In this document: positions 9,363 through 16,867 of the stretch, piece after piece
How the letters are laid out: every line of letters starts with the position of its first letter
How positions within the stretch are numbered: position 1 is the stretch's first letter
From: Sporosarcina cascadiensis
Lineage (GTDB): Bacteria; Bacillota; Bacilli; Bacillales_A; Planococcaceae
Assembly (NCBI RefSeq): GCF_009650995.1
Contig: NZ_WHVV01000004.1
Location: 1 to 64,000 of the forward strand
DNA: 64,000 nt
Direction of reading: 5' to 3'
Made by a program: the position numbers and the translations under genes
Notes under the pieces: model-generated
The model's input: only the letters and a program-made list of their open reading frames with translations
Database searches by the model: none
Told to the model about the DNA's origin: nothing

Positions 9363-9947
9363 TTAGTTTTTTGGAATTAATACTTCCAATATAATATCAT
9401 TTTCAGCTAAATTCACTTCTTTTGCCTTCACTTGTACATCTCCGGATATCGGCAGATCCTGTAAATTGATAAAAATCTCTTCTTCTTTTGCGCGTACAAC
9501 CATCCAAGACGGCAGCTCCACTGAATTTTTCAGTAATTTCAAAACAGTTGATGGAGGAATCGTTAAATGTCCTAATTCCATAGACGATTGCTTAAGGATT
9601 AAGTTTCCATCCTCTTGCACTACCGGATCAAAATGCATGGCCAGCGGCAGTGTATATGAAAATACCGTCAATTCAGATGTCAGCAGCACGTCGTCACGCA
9701 TTTCGAGTTCAACCGGAAGCGATCCTTTTACCGCTTTCCGAATATACGTATTCGCAATACCTTCAAAGTTTTCTTTCGTTGTATTCAGTTCCAGCGTATA
9801 GCCTTCCGTCTGTGTGGCGTCTGATTCGGGAAGAGGAGGTGATGTAGTCGTACCGCCAATCAATAAAATCAGGCCGACAAGCGATGCGGCGACCAGTCCT
9901 GCCAGGCTGAAAAATGCTATTTTCCAAAAATTCATTCTTGCATTCAC
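9363..9947 (-). CDS. ypmS: YpmS-like membrane-anchored protein (DUF2140)
   Basis: A 194-aa protein with one N-terminal membrane helix (about 9-31) and an extracytoplasmic beta-rich domain. It resembles B. subtilis YpmS: EGIANTYIRKAV, LTSELTVFSYTLPLAMHFDPVV, MELGHLTIPPSTVLKLL, ELPSWMVV and QVKAKEVNL follow the same order. Its start overlaps the end of the upstream lipoprotein gene ypmR by 4 bp (ATGA type), as expected for an operon. Function is unknown. Pairing with an SGNH-hydrolase lipoprotein suggests a role at the cell envelope, which is inference from context only. Confidence 0.85.
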   Translation of the reverse strand: MNARMNFWKIAFFSLAGLVAASLVGLILLIGGTTTSPPLPESDATQTEGYTLELNTTKENFEGIANTYIRKAVKGSLPVELEMRDDVLLTSELTVFSYTLPLAMHFDPVVQEDGNLILKQSSMELGHLTIPPSTVLKLLKNSVELPSWMVVRAKEEEIFINLQDLPISGDVQVKAKEVNLAENDIILEVLIPKN

Positions 9948-10747
9948 TCCACTTCCAGCTCAATCGCAGAACATTTTTTCATCTCTTCGACAAATCGATC
10001 TGCCATCAAATCATATCCTTTACTGTTCGGATGAAAGAAATCTGTATGATAGACCATGTTTTTATTCGAATTAAATAAATCTTTTACAGGTACGAAACAG
10101 GCTGCCCCGTCCTTTTTCACCTGCTCTTCCAGCGAAGCGTTCCAATCATCGACAATCTCTTCAAATTCCTGCACCTCATCCGTCACGACGGTAAATGGAT
10201 TATACATTCCCGCCACAATAATTGGCGCGTTCGGATTCAGCAATCGTATCAAATGGAACAACTCTTCCATCCTGTTTTCAAATTTTCCGAGTTCCTTATA
10301 AAAATCCGAAAGTTTCATCTTCATAAAATTTCCCTTAACCACTTTCATCAAATCATTGCCGCCCATGGTAAAGACGATATAATCTGCTTGTACGATCGCT
10401 TCCTGAACTTCGGGATCTTCCAATTGGTCTAAAAACTGGTCACTCCGCCGTCCTCTTTTGGCTAAATTCACGGCATCTATTTCCTTTATACCTTTCCATT
10501 GTTCCATTTCTGCTGTCAAGCGTCCGAAGTAACCGCCTTCTTTACGTTCATCTCCCACTCCCTGTGTCAATGAATCTCCTAGACCGAGGACATTGACGCG
10601 TTGCGGAACAAAATATTCCGGAATGGAAAATGGTTCAAAGAGAACAGGTTCTCTTTCTGGCAATGTCGTTTCTTTTTGGCTAAATGGTGCTTGGCACCCC
10701 GATATGAACAATGAGAAGACGAATAACAGCATGATCATTCTTCTCAT
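9944..10747 (-). CDS. ypmR: SGNH/GDSL-family lipoprotein esterase (YpmR-like)
   Basis: A 267-aa lipoprotein. The signal peptide ends in the lipobox LFISGC (residues 13-18). The catalytic blocks are GLGDSLTQGVGD (Ser, block I), the Gly in LAKRGRRSDQ (block II), MGGNDLMK (Asn, block III) and the C-terminal DFFHPNSKGYDLMA (Asp and His, block V). Such enzymes hydrolyse esters or lipids outside the membrane; the substrate is not known. The order ypmR-ypmS is the same as in B. subtilis. All active-site residues of the family appear intact. Confidence 0.88.
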   Translation of the reverse strand: MRRMIMLLFVFSLFISGCQAPFSQKETTLPEREPVLFEPFSIPEYFVPQRVNVLGLGDSLTQGVGDERKEGGYFGRLTAEMEQWKGIKEIDAVNLAKRGRRSDQFLDQLEDPEVQEAIVQADYIVFTMGGNDLMKVVKGNFMKMKLSDFYKELGKFENRMEELFHLIRLLNPNAPIIVAGMYNPFTVVTDEVQEFEEIVDDWNASLEEQVKKDGAACFVPVKDLFNSNKNMVYHTDFFHPNSKGYDLMADRFVEEMKKCSAIELEVE

Positions 10748-10773
10748 AAACTCTATCTTCCCCTCTTACATTA

Positions 10774-11610
10774 TCAGTCTGTGTAAAACATAAATCCAAT
10801 CGCACCTTCGCCGGTATGCGTACTGACGATCGGCGTAGTAAATGTGAGTTTCACTTGGATGCCCATTTCTTCAATCTTTTGCTTTAACGGCTCGGCCATC
10901 GCGAGCCCGTTGGCATGAGCAATCCCGACACTCCGTATAACTTTCCCTGCCGTCTCGTTTTTAAACTCATTCATCAAGTAGGTAACGACCTGTTTATGAC
11001 TGCGAGCTTTTGCGACAGGCGTATACACGCCATCCTTCAAAGTCGCAATCGGCTTGATATTCATCAGTGAACCGAACATTGCTTTGCCCTTCCCGATACG
11101 TCCGCCCTTCACTAGATTATCAAGAACGTCCACGACTACGTACAGGGAAGAGCGTTTGCGGACGCTTTCTACCGCCTCTGCAATCTCATCACGGGACTTC
11201 CCTTCTTCCGCGAGACGACAGGCTTCTAGCACTTGGAATGTCAGCGCATGTGAAATGTACATAGAATCAATAACGGTTACGTCTGACGTGGATGCCTGTG
11301 CTGCCGTTTCTGCAGATTTCACCGTGCCGCTCATCCCTCCTGTCATATGGATCGAAATAATCTGGGAACCGTCCGCCCCCAGTTCATCATATAATTTCTG
11401 AAAGACACCCGACGCAGGCTGCGAACTTTTTGGAAGTTCCTTTGATTCGCGCATAAGGTCTAAAAATTCATCTGGCTGAAGTTCTACTCCGTCTATATAC
11501 GACTGATTATTGATTTGAAGCGTCAGCGGTACAACATGAATCTGATATTTTTCAATCATTTCTTCTGTCAAGTCTGCAGTTGAATCTGTGACAATGTGTA
11601 TTTTTTTCAT
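10774..11610 (-). CDS. DegV-family fatty-acid-binding protein
   Basis: A 278-aa DegV/FakB-type protein. DegV proteins bind a fatty acid; some act as FakB, presenting it to the kinase FakA for phosphorylation. Visible are VTDSTADLTEEMIEKY at the N-terminus, SSQPASGVFQKLYDELG, IHMTGGMSGTVKSAE and NIKPIATLKDGVYTPVAKAR. The ATG at 11610 follows AAAGGAG; the longer open frame upstream (to 11706) runs through the start region of the divergent yplQ gene. No fakA is nearby. The paralogue type cannot be resolved. Confidence 0.9.
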   Translation of the reverse strand: MKKIHIVTDSTADLTEEMIEKYQIHVVPLTLQINNQSYIDGVELQPDEFLDLMRESKELPKSSQPASGVFQKLYDELGADGSQIISIHMTGGMSGTVKSAETAAQASTSDVTVIDSMYISHALTFQVLEACRLAEEGKSRDEIAEAVESVRKRSSLYVVVDVLDNLVKGGRIGKGKAMFGSLMNIKPIATLKDGVYTPVAKARSHKQVVTYLMNEFKNETAGKVIRSVGIAHANGLAMAEPLKQKIEEMGIQVKLTFTTPIVSTHTGEGAIGFMFYTD

Positions 11611-11693
11611 GTGAACTGTCTCCTTTGTCAAGTGCGGTATGCGATTTTCTATTATTTGTTTGCTATAGTGTTCATTAAAGGGGGTGTCGTCAG

Positions 11694-12329
11694 TTGAATG
11701 ACGCATTTGATTATAAAAATCTGAAAGAGGAACGCTTGAACGCGATCACTCATGCTATCGGCTTTTTGCTGAGCATACCTGCACTGGTTTACCTGATTTT
11801 GGCAGGCGTTCATCGCGGCTCTGCAATCGCCATCGTCAGTTTCACCATATTCGGCGTGTCCATGCTGCTGTTGTTTTTAATGAGTACGTTACTACATAGT
11901 ATGCCTATTAAGGTGAAAGAGATTTTCGCCATATTAGACCATTCTTCAATTTACGTTCTAATTGCAGGCACCTATACACCATTTATGCTCGTTACATTAA
12001 GAGGAGCGCTGGGCTGGACATTGTTCGGCATCATATGGGGTCTGACACTGCTCGGAATTTTATTCAAGATTTTCTTCATTAACCGGTTTGAAAAAGCTTC
12101 CCTCGCGCTGTATATCATCATGGGCTGGCTGATCATTATTGCCATCAAGCCGCTTTATGAACAGCTGCCGGCTGCAGGATTCTGGCTGCTGGTGACTGGC
12201 GGGATCTTCTACACATTCGGTTCTGTCTTTTTCGCATGGCGCCGCCTGCCGTACAATCATGCAATTTGGCATCTATTCGTCATCGCAGGCAGTGCATGCA
12301 TGTATTTCAGCGTCCTTCTTTATGTATAA
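11694..12329 (+). CDS. yplQ: Hemolysin III / PAQR-family membrane protein YplQ
   Basis: A 211-aa protein with seven predicted membrane helices, of the hemolysin III (YplQ) family, related to the PAQR receptors. Conserved features are ERLNAITHAIGFLLSIPAL at the start, SLLHSM-like STLLHSMPIKVKEIFAILDHSSIY, GTYTPFMLVTL, and NHAIWHLFVIAGSACMYFSVLL at the end, with the conserved His residues. The start is a TTG with an AAGGGGGT site about 9 bases upstream. YplQ beside dfrA-thyA is the arrangement known from B. subtilis, here with yplQ on the opposite strand. The physiological role is unsettled; the 'hemolysin' label should not be over-read. Confidence 0.9.
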   Translation: MNDAFDYKNLKEERLNAITHAIGFLLSIPALVYLILAGVHRGSAIAIVSFTIFGVSMLLLFLMSTLLHSMPIKVKEIFAILDHSSIYVLIAGTYTPFMLVTLRGALGWTLFGIIWGLTLLGILFKIFFINRFEKASLALYIIMGWLIIIAIKPLYEQLPAAGFWLLVTGGIFYTFGSVFFAWRRLPYNHAIWHLFVIAGSACMYFSVLLYV

Positions 12330-12337
12330 GGGCGCTG

Positions 12338-12817
12338 TTATTTTTTGTCCCAAATTTGATAGACATACGGCGTGCCGTCTTCCGCATAATGTGTATCGGA
12401 CTCATTCGTCAGTTGAAAGCCTTCATTATATTCCGGGAAAAATGTGTCACCCGGATAGGACTTTTCGATAACAGTCACGTATAGCCGGTCAGCCGTTCCC
12501 ATCGTCATTTCAAAAATCTGCGCTCCGCCTATGATCATCACTTCTTCTGCATAGTCTCTTGCTTTCTGAATGGCTGTATCCAGATCATGCACGACCACTG
12601 TGCCTTCCGCCTGATACGATTTATTTCGCGTAATGATGATGTTCAATCTGCCTTTAAGCGGACGTCCGATCGAATCGAACGTCTTCCTTCCCATCACCAT
12701 CGCTTTCCCCATGGTCTTTTCTTTGAAGTAAGCCAGTTCTTCCGGAATATGCCATGGCATTTGATTATCTTTCCCTATTACACGATTCAGGTCATGTGCT
12801 ACCAGTAATGAAATCAA
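12338..12817 (-). CDS. dfrA: Dihydrofolate reductase
   Basis: A 159-aa NADPH-dependent enzyme that regenerates tetrahydrofolate from the dihydrofolate produced by ThyA. Visible are LLVAHDLNRVIGKDNQMPWHIPEEL (first 30 residues, including the active-site Trp and Glu), MVMGRKTFDSIGRPLKGR and VMIIGGAQIFE. The start is the TTG at 12815-12817, which has AGGAGG 8 bases upstream and gives the normal family N-terminus; the ATG at 12871 would add a tail that overlaps thyA. The 13-bp gap to thyA indicates a thyA-dfrA operon. Confidence 0.93.
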   Translation of the reverse strand: MISLLVAHDLNRVIGKDNQMPWHIPEELAYFKEKTMGKAMVMGRKTFDSIGRPLKGRLNIIITRNKSYQAEGTVVVHDLDTAIQKARDYAEEVMIIGGAQIFEMTMGTADRLYVTVIEKSYPGDTFFPEYNEGFQLTNESDTHYAEDGTPYVYQIWDKK

Positions 12818-12830
12818 CAGATTTTCCTCC

Positions 12831-13772
12831 TTATACCGCAATCGGTGCTTTAATTCTTGGGTGCGGATCATAGCCTTCTATCGTAATATCTTCTGTATGC
12901 AAGTCGAAAATGGAACGACCGTCGTAATTGACTTTCAGTGTCGGTAGATTTTTTGGCTCTCTCGACAGCTGCTCTGTTACTTGATTTATATGATTTTGAT
13001 AAATGTGGGCATCACCGAGTGTATGGATAAACTCTCCCGCTTCAAGTCCGCATTCATGTGCGATTAAATGAATCAATAATGCATAGGACGCAATATTAAA
13101 CGGCACGCCAAGGAACACATCCGCACTTCTCTGGTACAATTGGCATGACAGTTTTCCGTCCGCCACGTAAAATTGGAACATCAAATGGCAGGGCGGCAAT
13201 GCCATTTCATCTACTTCTGCCGGATTCCAGGCAGTTACGATATGACGACGTGAATCAGGATTCGTTTTGATGCTTTCGATGACTTGCGCCAGCTGATCGA
13301 TCACACCGGTTCCCGAGTCCCATGCACGCCACTGTTTCCCATAGACAGGCCCCAAATCCCCGTGGTTTTGAGCAAAGGTTTCATCTGCAAGTATTTTTTC
13401 TTTAAATGCTGCAAGTTCCGCTTGATAAACTTCTGCAAACTGCTCGTCTTCCAGTACTCGATGACCGAAATTCGTCATATCCGGTCCCGTGTACGCTTCA
13501 CTTTTCACATAGCGCTCAAATGCCCACTCGTCCCAAATGCCGTTGCGCTCCTGAATGAGCGTCCGAATATTCGTATCGCCCTTCAAAAACCACAGCAATT
13601 CAGACACGATTAAGCGAAACGCCGTCCGTTTTGTTGTCAGCAGGGGAAAACCGTGCGCCAGATCAAATCGCATCTGATAGCCAAACACGCTGTATGTTCC
13701 AGTTCCGGTGCGGTCTCCTTTTTTCGTTCCTGTTTCAAGAATATGTTCACAGAGATTTAAATATTGCTTCAT
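12831..13772 (-). CDS. thyA: Thymidylate synthase (ThyA/ThyB type, long form)
   Basis: A 313-aa thymidylate synthase making dTMP from dUMP with methylene-tetrahydrofolate. It has the dUMP-phosphate Arg in [10 protein letters not shown], the folate-binding WFLKGDTNI, the catalytic Cys in [11 protein letters not shown], and [20 protein letters not shown]. The ~50-residue insertion around [20 protein letters not shown] marks the long form seen in Lactobacillus and Staphylococcus. The ATG at 13772 follows GAGGAG. It precedes dfrA, coupling dTMP production to folate recycling. Confidence 0.95.
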   Translation of the reverse strand: MKQYLNLCEHILETGTKKGDRTGTGTYSVFGYQMRFDLAHGFPLLTTKRTAFRLIVSELLWFLKGDTNIRTLIQERNGIWDEWAFERYVKSEAYTGPDMTNFGHRVLEDEQFAEVYQAELAAFKEKILADETFAQNHGDLGPVYGKQWRAWDSGTGVIDQLAQVIESIKTNPDSRRHIVTAWNPAEVDEMALPPCHLMFQFYVADGKLSCQLYQRSADVFLGVPFNIASYALLIHLIAHECGLEAGEFIHTLGDAHIYQNHINQVTEQLSREPKNLPTLKVNYDGRSIFDLHTEDITIEGYDPHPRIKAPIAV

Positions 13773-13818
13773 TTTCAAACTCCTCTATCTAAAGATGCCA
13801 CTTGGTTAAAGTAGTTAC

Positions 13819-13845
13819 ATTATAGCATTATTTCCGCTTCGACAA
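13819..13845 (-). promoter_or_regulatory. Candidate promoter of thyA-dfrA (extended -10)
   Basis: On the minus strand TGCTATAAT gives an extended -10 (TATAAT at 13819-13824), with a weak TTGTCG (13840-13845) 15 bp upstream. It lies about 47 bp before the thyA start codon. Confidence 0.55.
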
Positions 13846-13873
13846 TAATAATGTCCATCCCCGAAATTCAGAC

Positions 13874-13924
13874 AAAAAAACACACCGCAAAATGGCATCT
13901 TACGAAAGCCATTTTGGCGGTGTG
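13874..13924 (-). terminator. Terminator overlapping the ypjP stop codon
   Basis: A 16-17 bp stem joins CACACCGCAAAATGGC (13881-13896) to GCCATTTTGGCGGTGTG (13908-13924), followed on the minus strand by seven Ts (13874-13880). The ypjP TAA (13900-13902) lies in the loop. Confidence 0.9.
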
Positions 13925-14496
13925 TTTTTACTCCAGTAAATATCACCCAGTGTGTGATGCGCGGTAAATCCGTCTTCAGCCGTGTGGTAATGAAAATTGT
14001 AAAAATAGCCGTCGATCGGGCGCTTTTCTGTCCGTACATGGAATCGGATTACGTCTTGTTCTGCCGTTTTGTCGTAGACATGGAAAATCTTTTCTGCGTA
14101 ATCGCCTGAAGGCTGTTCCGTAATTGCGAGCCGGCGTTCTGATGCGTTATGTAAGCTTGTCTGGATGACTGCTTCGATTCGCGGGAAAATCTCCGTATCG
14201 AATTCATTTTGGATAACTGGACCGATGCGCTCGCCAAACTTTTCGTAAGACAGAGAACGGGCTGTCCCCAGCAGCAAGTCTTCCTCCGAGAGAGACGGAT
14301 AAGCAGATTCGGTCAGCTGATCCGTTGGCGTGTCACCTAAATCAATCGAATAATGGGTATCACGTGTCGTGGAATCGGTTTCATTCGGTTCATCTTTGTC
14401 TTGAAAATTCAACCAGATTTCATGGCTCGGCGTAATGGCACCAAGCGTTAATACTGCGACAGAGGCGATCATAAACCGCTGCAGCCATTGCTTCAT
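13900..14496 (-). CDS. ypjP: YpjP-like secreted/membrane protein
   Basis: A 198-aa protein resembling B. subtilis YpjP. It begins MKQWLQRFMIASVAVLTLGA, a signal peptide or membrane anchor, and continues with an extracytoplasmic domain carrying LSYEKFGERIGPVIQNEFD, VYDKTAEQDVIRFHV and FYNFHYHTAEDGFTAHHTLGDIYWSKNTPP. The ATG at 14496 follows GAAGGGAG; the frame opens further upstream without a good site. The last codons form one arm of the terminator. Function is unknown. It sits between thyA and ypiP as in B. subtilis. Confidence 0.82.
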   Translation of the reverse strand: MKQWLQRFMIASVAVLTLGAITPSHEIWLNFQDKDEPNETDSTTRDTHYSIDLGDTPTDQLTESAYPSLSEEDLLLGTARSLSYEKFGERIGPVIQNEFDTEIFPRIEAVIQTSLHNASERRLAITEQPSGDYAEKIFHVYDKTAEQDVIRFHVRTEKRPIDGYFYNFHYHTAEDGFTAHHTLGDIYWSKNTPPKWLS

Positions 14497-14690
14497 ATTC
14501 CTCACTCCCTTCAAAATTCCGTCATACATCTTACTTAGTCATACGAAATGCACGGCAAAAGGTTTCTTCTTTCTCTATTTCATTGTACAATAAAGTCAAA
14601 CTTGTATCATTCTTTTCACAAAAAGTTCGCTGATTGCAAGTTAAGCGGAATTCAACCAACCGAAATGCTGGATAAAAGGAGGTCGCAACA

Positions 14691-14768
14691 ATGGACGTTA
14701 ACATGCTGCTGGGAATCGGAATGCTAGTATTGACTCTATACCTGAGCTCCCTTAATTTCACTCATTAA
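14691..14768 (+). CDS. Possible 25-aa membrane peptide
   Basis: A 25-codon frame beginning ATG (14691) is preceded at 8 bases by AAAAGGAGG, an unusually strong site. It encodes a peptide with one hydrophobic span (MLLGIGMLVLTLYLSSL) and a short polar tail. It is too short for domain assignment. It lies between ypjP and a foldback element. Type I toxin, small regulatory membrane protein and chance are all possible; the strong Shine-Dalgarno and hydrophobic profile are the only evidence. Confidence 0.45.
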   Translation: MDVNMLLGIGMLVLTLYLSSLNFTH

Positions 14769-14782
14769 TGAACAAGTGCTGA

Positions 14783-14935
14783 GAGCGCCGTTTAGACTCG
14801 ACAGGCGTTGGCCGACTAAGTGCGCCGCGTCCTGCGGCAACGTCGGCACTAGTACATCCTGTACGTCGGAGGCTTAAAATAAAGGCGTTCTTTGCCTTTA
14901 CTGCTATTCTGAAACGTCCCGAGAGTCTGGCGCTC
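14783..14935. repeat. 153-nt GC-rich foldback element
   Basis: The ends pair with each other: GAGCGCC (14783-14789) with GGCGCTC (14929-14935) and AGACTC (14794-14799) with GAGTCT (14923-14928). Inside are further hairpins: GCCGAC/GTCGGC (14811-14816, 14843-14848) enclosing GCCGC/GCGGC, and AAAGGC/GCCTTT near 14881-14900. A 26-base core, 14817-14842, recurs with one mismatch, inverted, at 29441-29466. No open frame of note crosses it. Confidence 0.65.
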
Positions 14936-14956
14936 GAAGCCGGATGAAATCAAAGT

Positions 14957-15003
14957 AAAAAACTGTGCAGGCTGAGTTAATTCTCAGTGTGCACAGTTTT
15001 TTT
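14957..15003. terminator. Bidirectional intrinsic terminator
   Basis: AAAAAACTGTGCA (14957-14969) pairs with TGCACAGTTTTTTT (14990-15003), extended by CTGAG/CTCAG near the loop, with T-runs on both strands. It could end transcripts from the small peptide side and from ypiP, whose stop is 165 bp away. Confidence 0.8.
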
Positions 15004-15168
15004 ATGAAAATTAAGTTGGTACGCTCGGTTGAGAGCCAGTTTGGTGCGGTCTGAAGCGAGTTACAAGCGTTCAAATAGAACTTTCGTTCGGATGTATGTA
15101 AGGCAATTTGGTTCGGTTCTGCTAAGGTTTGGTTTGCTGCGGCAGAACTTTCGCTCGGATTGGCATAA
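15004..15168. other. Non-coding spacer with a short direct repeat
   Basis: No gene is seen between the terminator and the ypiP stop. AGAACTTTCGTTCGGAT (15077-15093) recurs as AGAACTTTCGCTCGGAT (15144-15160), 16 of 17 bases identical. Confidence 0.5.
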
Positions 15169-15948
15169 TCACTTCTCCAAAACACCATAATGCACTTTCG
15201 TATGTAAACGAATTTGCTGAATAAAACCAAACCGCTTGAACATGGGCGACAAATAATGGTCTTTCAGCACCACGCGCCGCTTGCAAACTCTTAATGCCTC
15301 CTCCACCCACTCTTCCGTCAAACTGTAAGAAGTCCCGACCGACCGCAGGCTCTCAAAATTAGAAGATTCCTCGATGGGTGTAGTAAACATAGGATCAAGG
15401 AACACGATGTCATAGGAATTACTCGGACGAGTTTTCAAAAACGTCACTGCTTCCGAATGAATGACTTGAATGCGCTCCATTGCTTCTCGTAATAAAGGAA
15501 AATCAATCGGGAAACTGTACAGGCCCGTCTTCGTTAAAAATGCGACGATTTCATCTGCTTCTATCCCTGTTACTGTTCCTTTTTCTCCTACGGCGCTTGC
15601 CGCAATGATTGAATCCGAGCCGAGACCTAATGTGCAATCTAAGAATGAATCACCGGGTAAGAGTTCTGCTACAGCTACCAAAGGATCGATTTCGCCTTTT
15701 AAGATACGCTTTAAACGATAGGTTGCAGAATTCGGATGAAAGAAAAATGGTTCTTCGCTGCCTCTCTTATAAAACGAATAGCGGTCCTTCCCCGCCACAA
15801 GCACATCCGATTGATAGATGTCCTGCAGTTTGGTGATGGACCGCTTTTTTCGTTCAACGACAGGAGCCTGCAAACGTAACACTGCTTCTTGCAGCAAAGC
15901 AGCGGACTGTTCATCAGGTCTTCCGGCCGTCGTCATAATCAGGCTCAC
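15169..15948 (-). CDS. ypiP: YpiP-like SAM-dependent methyltransferase
   Basis: A 259-aa class I methyltransferase like B. subtilis YpiP. The central part has FLDCTLGLGSDSIIAASAVG (SAM-binding motif I, residues ~103-122), GIEADE (motif II) and YDIVFLDPMFTTPI (motif IV), followed by RVVLKDHYLSPMFKRFGF. The N-terminal ~85 residues with DVLVAGKDRYSFY and PFFFHPNSATYR match the YpiP-specific part. The substrate is unknown. The chosen GTG (15946-15948) overlaps the brxA stop as GTGA; an ATG at 15936 is also possible. The brxA-ypiP-ypjP order is the same as in B. subtilis. Confidence 0.85.
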   Translation of the reverse strand: MSLIMTTAGRPDEQSAALLQEAVLRLQAPVVERKKRSITKLQDIYQSDVLVAGKDRYSFYKRGSEEPFFFHPNSATYRLKRILKGEIDPLVAVAELLPGDSFLDCTLGLGSDSIIAASAVGEKGTVTGIEADEIVAFLTKTGLYSFPIDFPLLREAMERIQVIHSEAVTFLKTRPSNSYDIVFLDPMFTTPIEESSNFESLRSVGTSYSLTEEWVEEALRVCKRRVVLKDHYLSPMFKRFGFIQQIRLHTKVHYGVLEK

Positions 15949-16376
15949 TGACCGACTACATTCGTCAATACATCGACGAGGTGATCTTTAATATGATCTT
16001 TGTCAAAGTTCTCGATTTGTTCACGAGGCACGAAATACGCAAGCTTGCCTTGATTCCAAATTGCAATCGAAGGAGAGCTCGGTGGGATTTCCGGGAAATG
16101 CGCGCGCATAGCTTCCGTCGCCTCTTTATCTTGTCCTGCAAATACCGTCAATAAATGATCGGGCTTCACTTGTTCCACTGCTTCACGCACTGCAGGGCGT
16201 GCCAAACCAGCTGCACAGCCGCAGACAGAGTTAATGACAATAAGTGCTGAACCTTCTAAGTCTTTTAATGTATCTTCCACTGCCTCAGCTGTTGTCAGCT
16301 CAGTAAATCCTGCAGTTGTCAGTTCTTCGCGCATCGGGGTAACAATCCCACGCATGTACTCGTCGTAAGCATTCAT
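15945..16376 (-). CDS. brxA: Bacilliredoxin BrxA (YphP)
   Basis: A 143-aa bacilliredoxin, which removes bacillithiol from S-bacillithiolated proteins. It has the N-terminal MNAYDEYMRGIVTPMREEL and the active-site CGC motif in INSVCGCAAGLARPA (near residue 53), as in B. subtilis YphP. Thioredoxin-like segments HLLTVFAGQDKEATEAMR and PPSSPSIAIWNQGKLAYFVPR follow. The ATG at 16376 follows AGGCGGAG, and the longer frame upstream covers a leader hairpin. Presence of BrxA implies that the host uses bacillithiol. Confidence 0.93.
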   Translation of the reverse strand: MNAYDEYMRGIVTPMREELTTAGFTELTTAEAVEDTLKDLEGSALIVINSVCGCAAGLARPAVREAVEQVKPDHLLTVFAGQDKEATEAMRAHFPEIPPSSPSIAIWNQGKLAYFVPREQIENFDKDHIKDHLVDVLTNVVGQ

Positions 16377-16484
16377 TGAAAATCTCCGCCTCTCTAAAAT
16401 AGATACCGTTTCTATCTTATCGCGTTCAGTGGAGATTTTCATCTTATCTACTCGCCCTATTAGTTATATTGCTTTTAAAGTCAA
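16377..16484 (-). promoter_or_regulatory. brxA promoter and RBS-covering leader hairpin
   Basis: On the minus strand TTGACT (16479-16484), 16 bp and TAATAG (16457-16462) form a candidate promoter. Downstream, TGAAAATCTCC (16431-16441) is perfectly complementary to GGAGATTTTCA (16377-16387). The second arm contains the GGAG of the brxA ribosome-binding site and ends next to the ATG. Confidence 0.5.
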
Positions 16485-16539
16485 TAAAATTCAATGAAGT
16501 TTCTTACTAATAAAGAAAGAACATATGATCCCTATTGGG

Positions 16540-16568
16540 TTTCTTTTCATTCTTTGTAATGGTATAAT
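16540..16568 (+). promoter_or_regulatory. Promoter of the holin-like toxin
   Basis: TATAAT (16563-16568) is preceded by TGG, an extended -10, with a weak TTTCTT-type -35 about 17 bp upstream. It lies 60 bp before the toxin start, giving a predicted mRNA of roughly 290 nt ending at 16867. Confidence 0.6.
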
Positions 16569-16628
16569 TGAAGAGTAGAAGACATATAGCGGATGGGCGG
16601 TTGGCACTCCCTGAAAGGGGGTGTTTAC

Positions 16629-16751
16629 ATGGTGACATACGAAGCAATGAACATGTTATTTCAATTTGGCGTGTTCCTCGCAACAGCGGCAACAGCCATT
16701 GTAGCTAATTGCTCTATTCATCAACAGAAAAAAGTAACCACCCTCCGCTAA
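16629..16751 (+). CDS. Putative holin-like type I toxin (Hol_Tox/TxpA-like)
   Basis: A 40-aa peptide starting MVTYEAMNMLFQFGVFLATA, with one hydrophobic helix (residues 8-27) and a basic tail HQQKKVTTLR. The MxTYEA start followed by a single membrane helix is the pattern of the holin-like toxins of Firmicutes, relatives of TxpA/BsrG, which damage the membrane when not silenced by an antisense RNA. The ATG has AAGGGGGTG upstream. The 3' end of the frame lies within the terminator of a converging transcript, the expected layout for this class. Toxicity itself is inferred from family resemblance. Confidence 0.75.
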   Translation: MVTYEAMNMLFQFGVFLATAATAIVANCSIHQQKKVTTLR

Positions 16752-16774
16752 CGTCAAGTAAGCTGAGTGGTTAC
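16728..16774 (-). terminator. Terminator of the antisense antitoxin RNA
   Basis: On the minus strand GTAACCAC (16767-16774) pairs with GTGGTTAC (16734-16741), followed by six Ts (16728-16733). It lies over the last codons of the toxin frame. Confidence 0.75.
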
Positions 16775-16837
16775 TCTCTTTGTAATACCTTAAGTCTTTA
16801 CTGGCCAACCGCACTTCATGCGGATGTCAGCTGCACT

Positions 16838-16867
16838 GACTGGGTGTTGACGCACCCGGTCTTTTTT
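16838..16867 (+). terminator. Terminator of the toxin mRNA
   Basis: GACTGGGTG (16838-16846) pairs with CACCCGGTC (16853-16861), followed by six Ts. Confidence 0.85.

Noticed and set aside
14904-15310. Minus-strand frames next to ypiP
   Set aside because: One overlaps the terminator and the other is antisense-frame noise within ypiP; no start signal.
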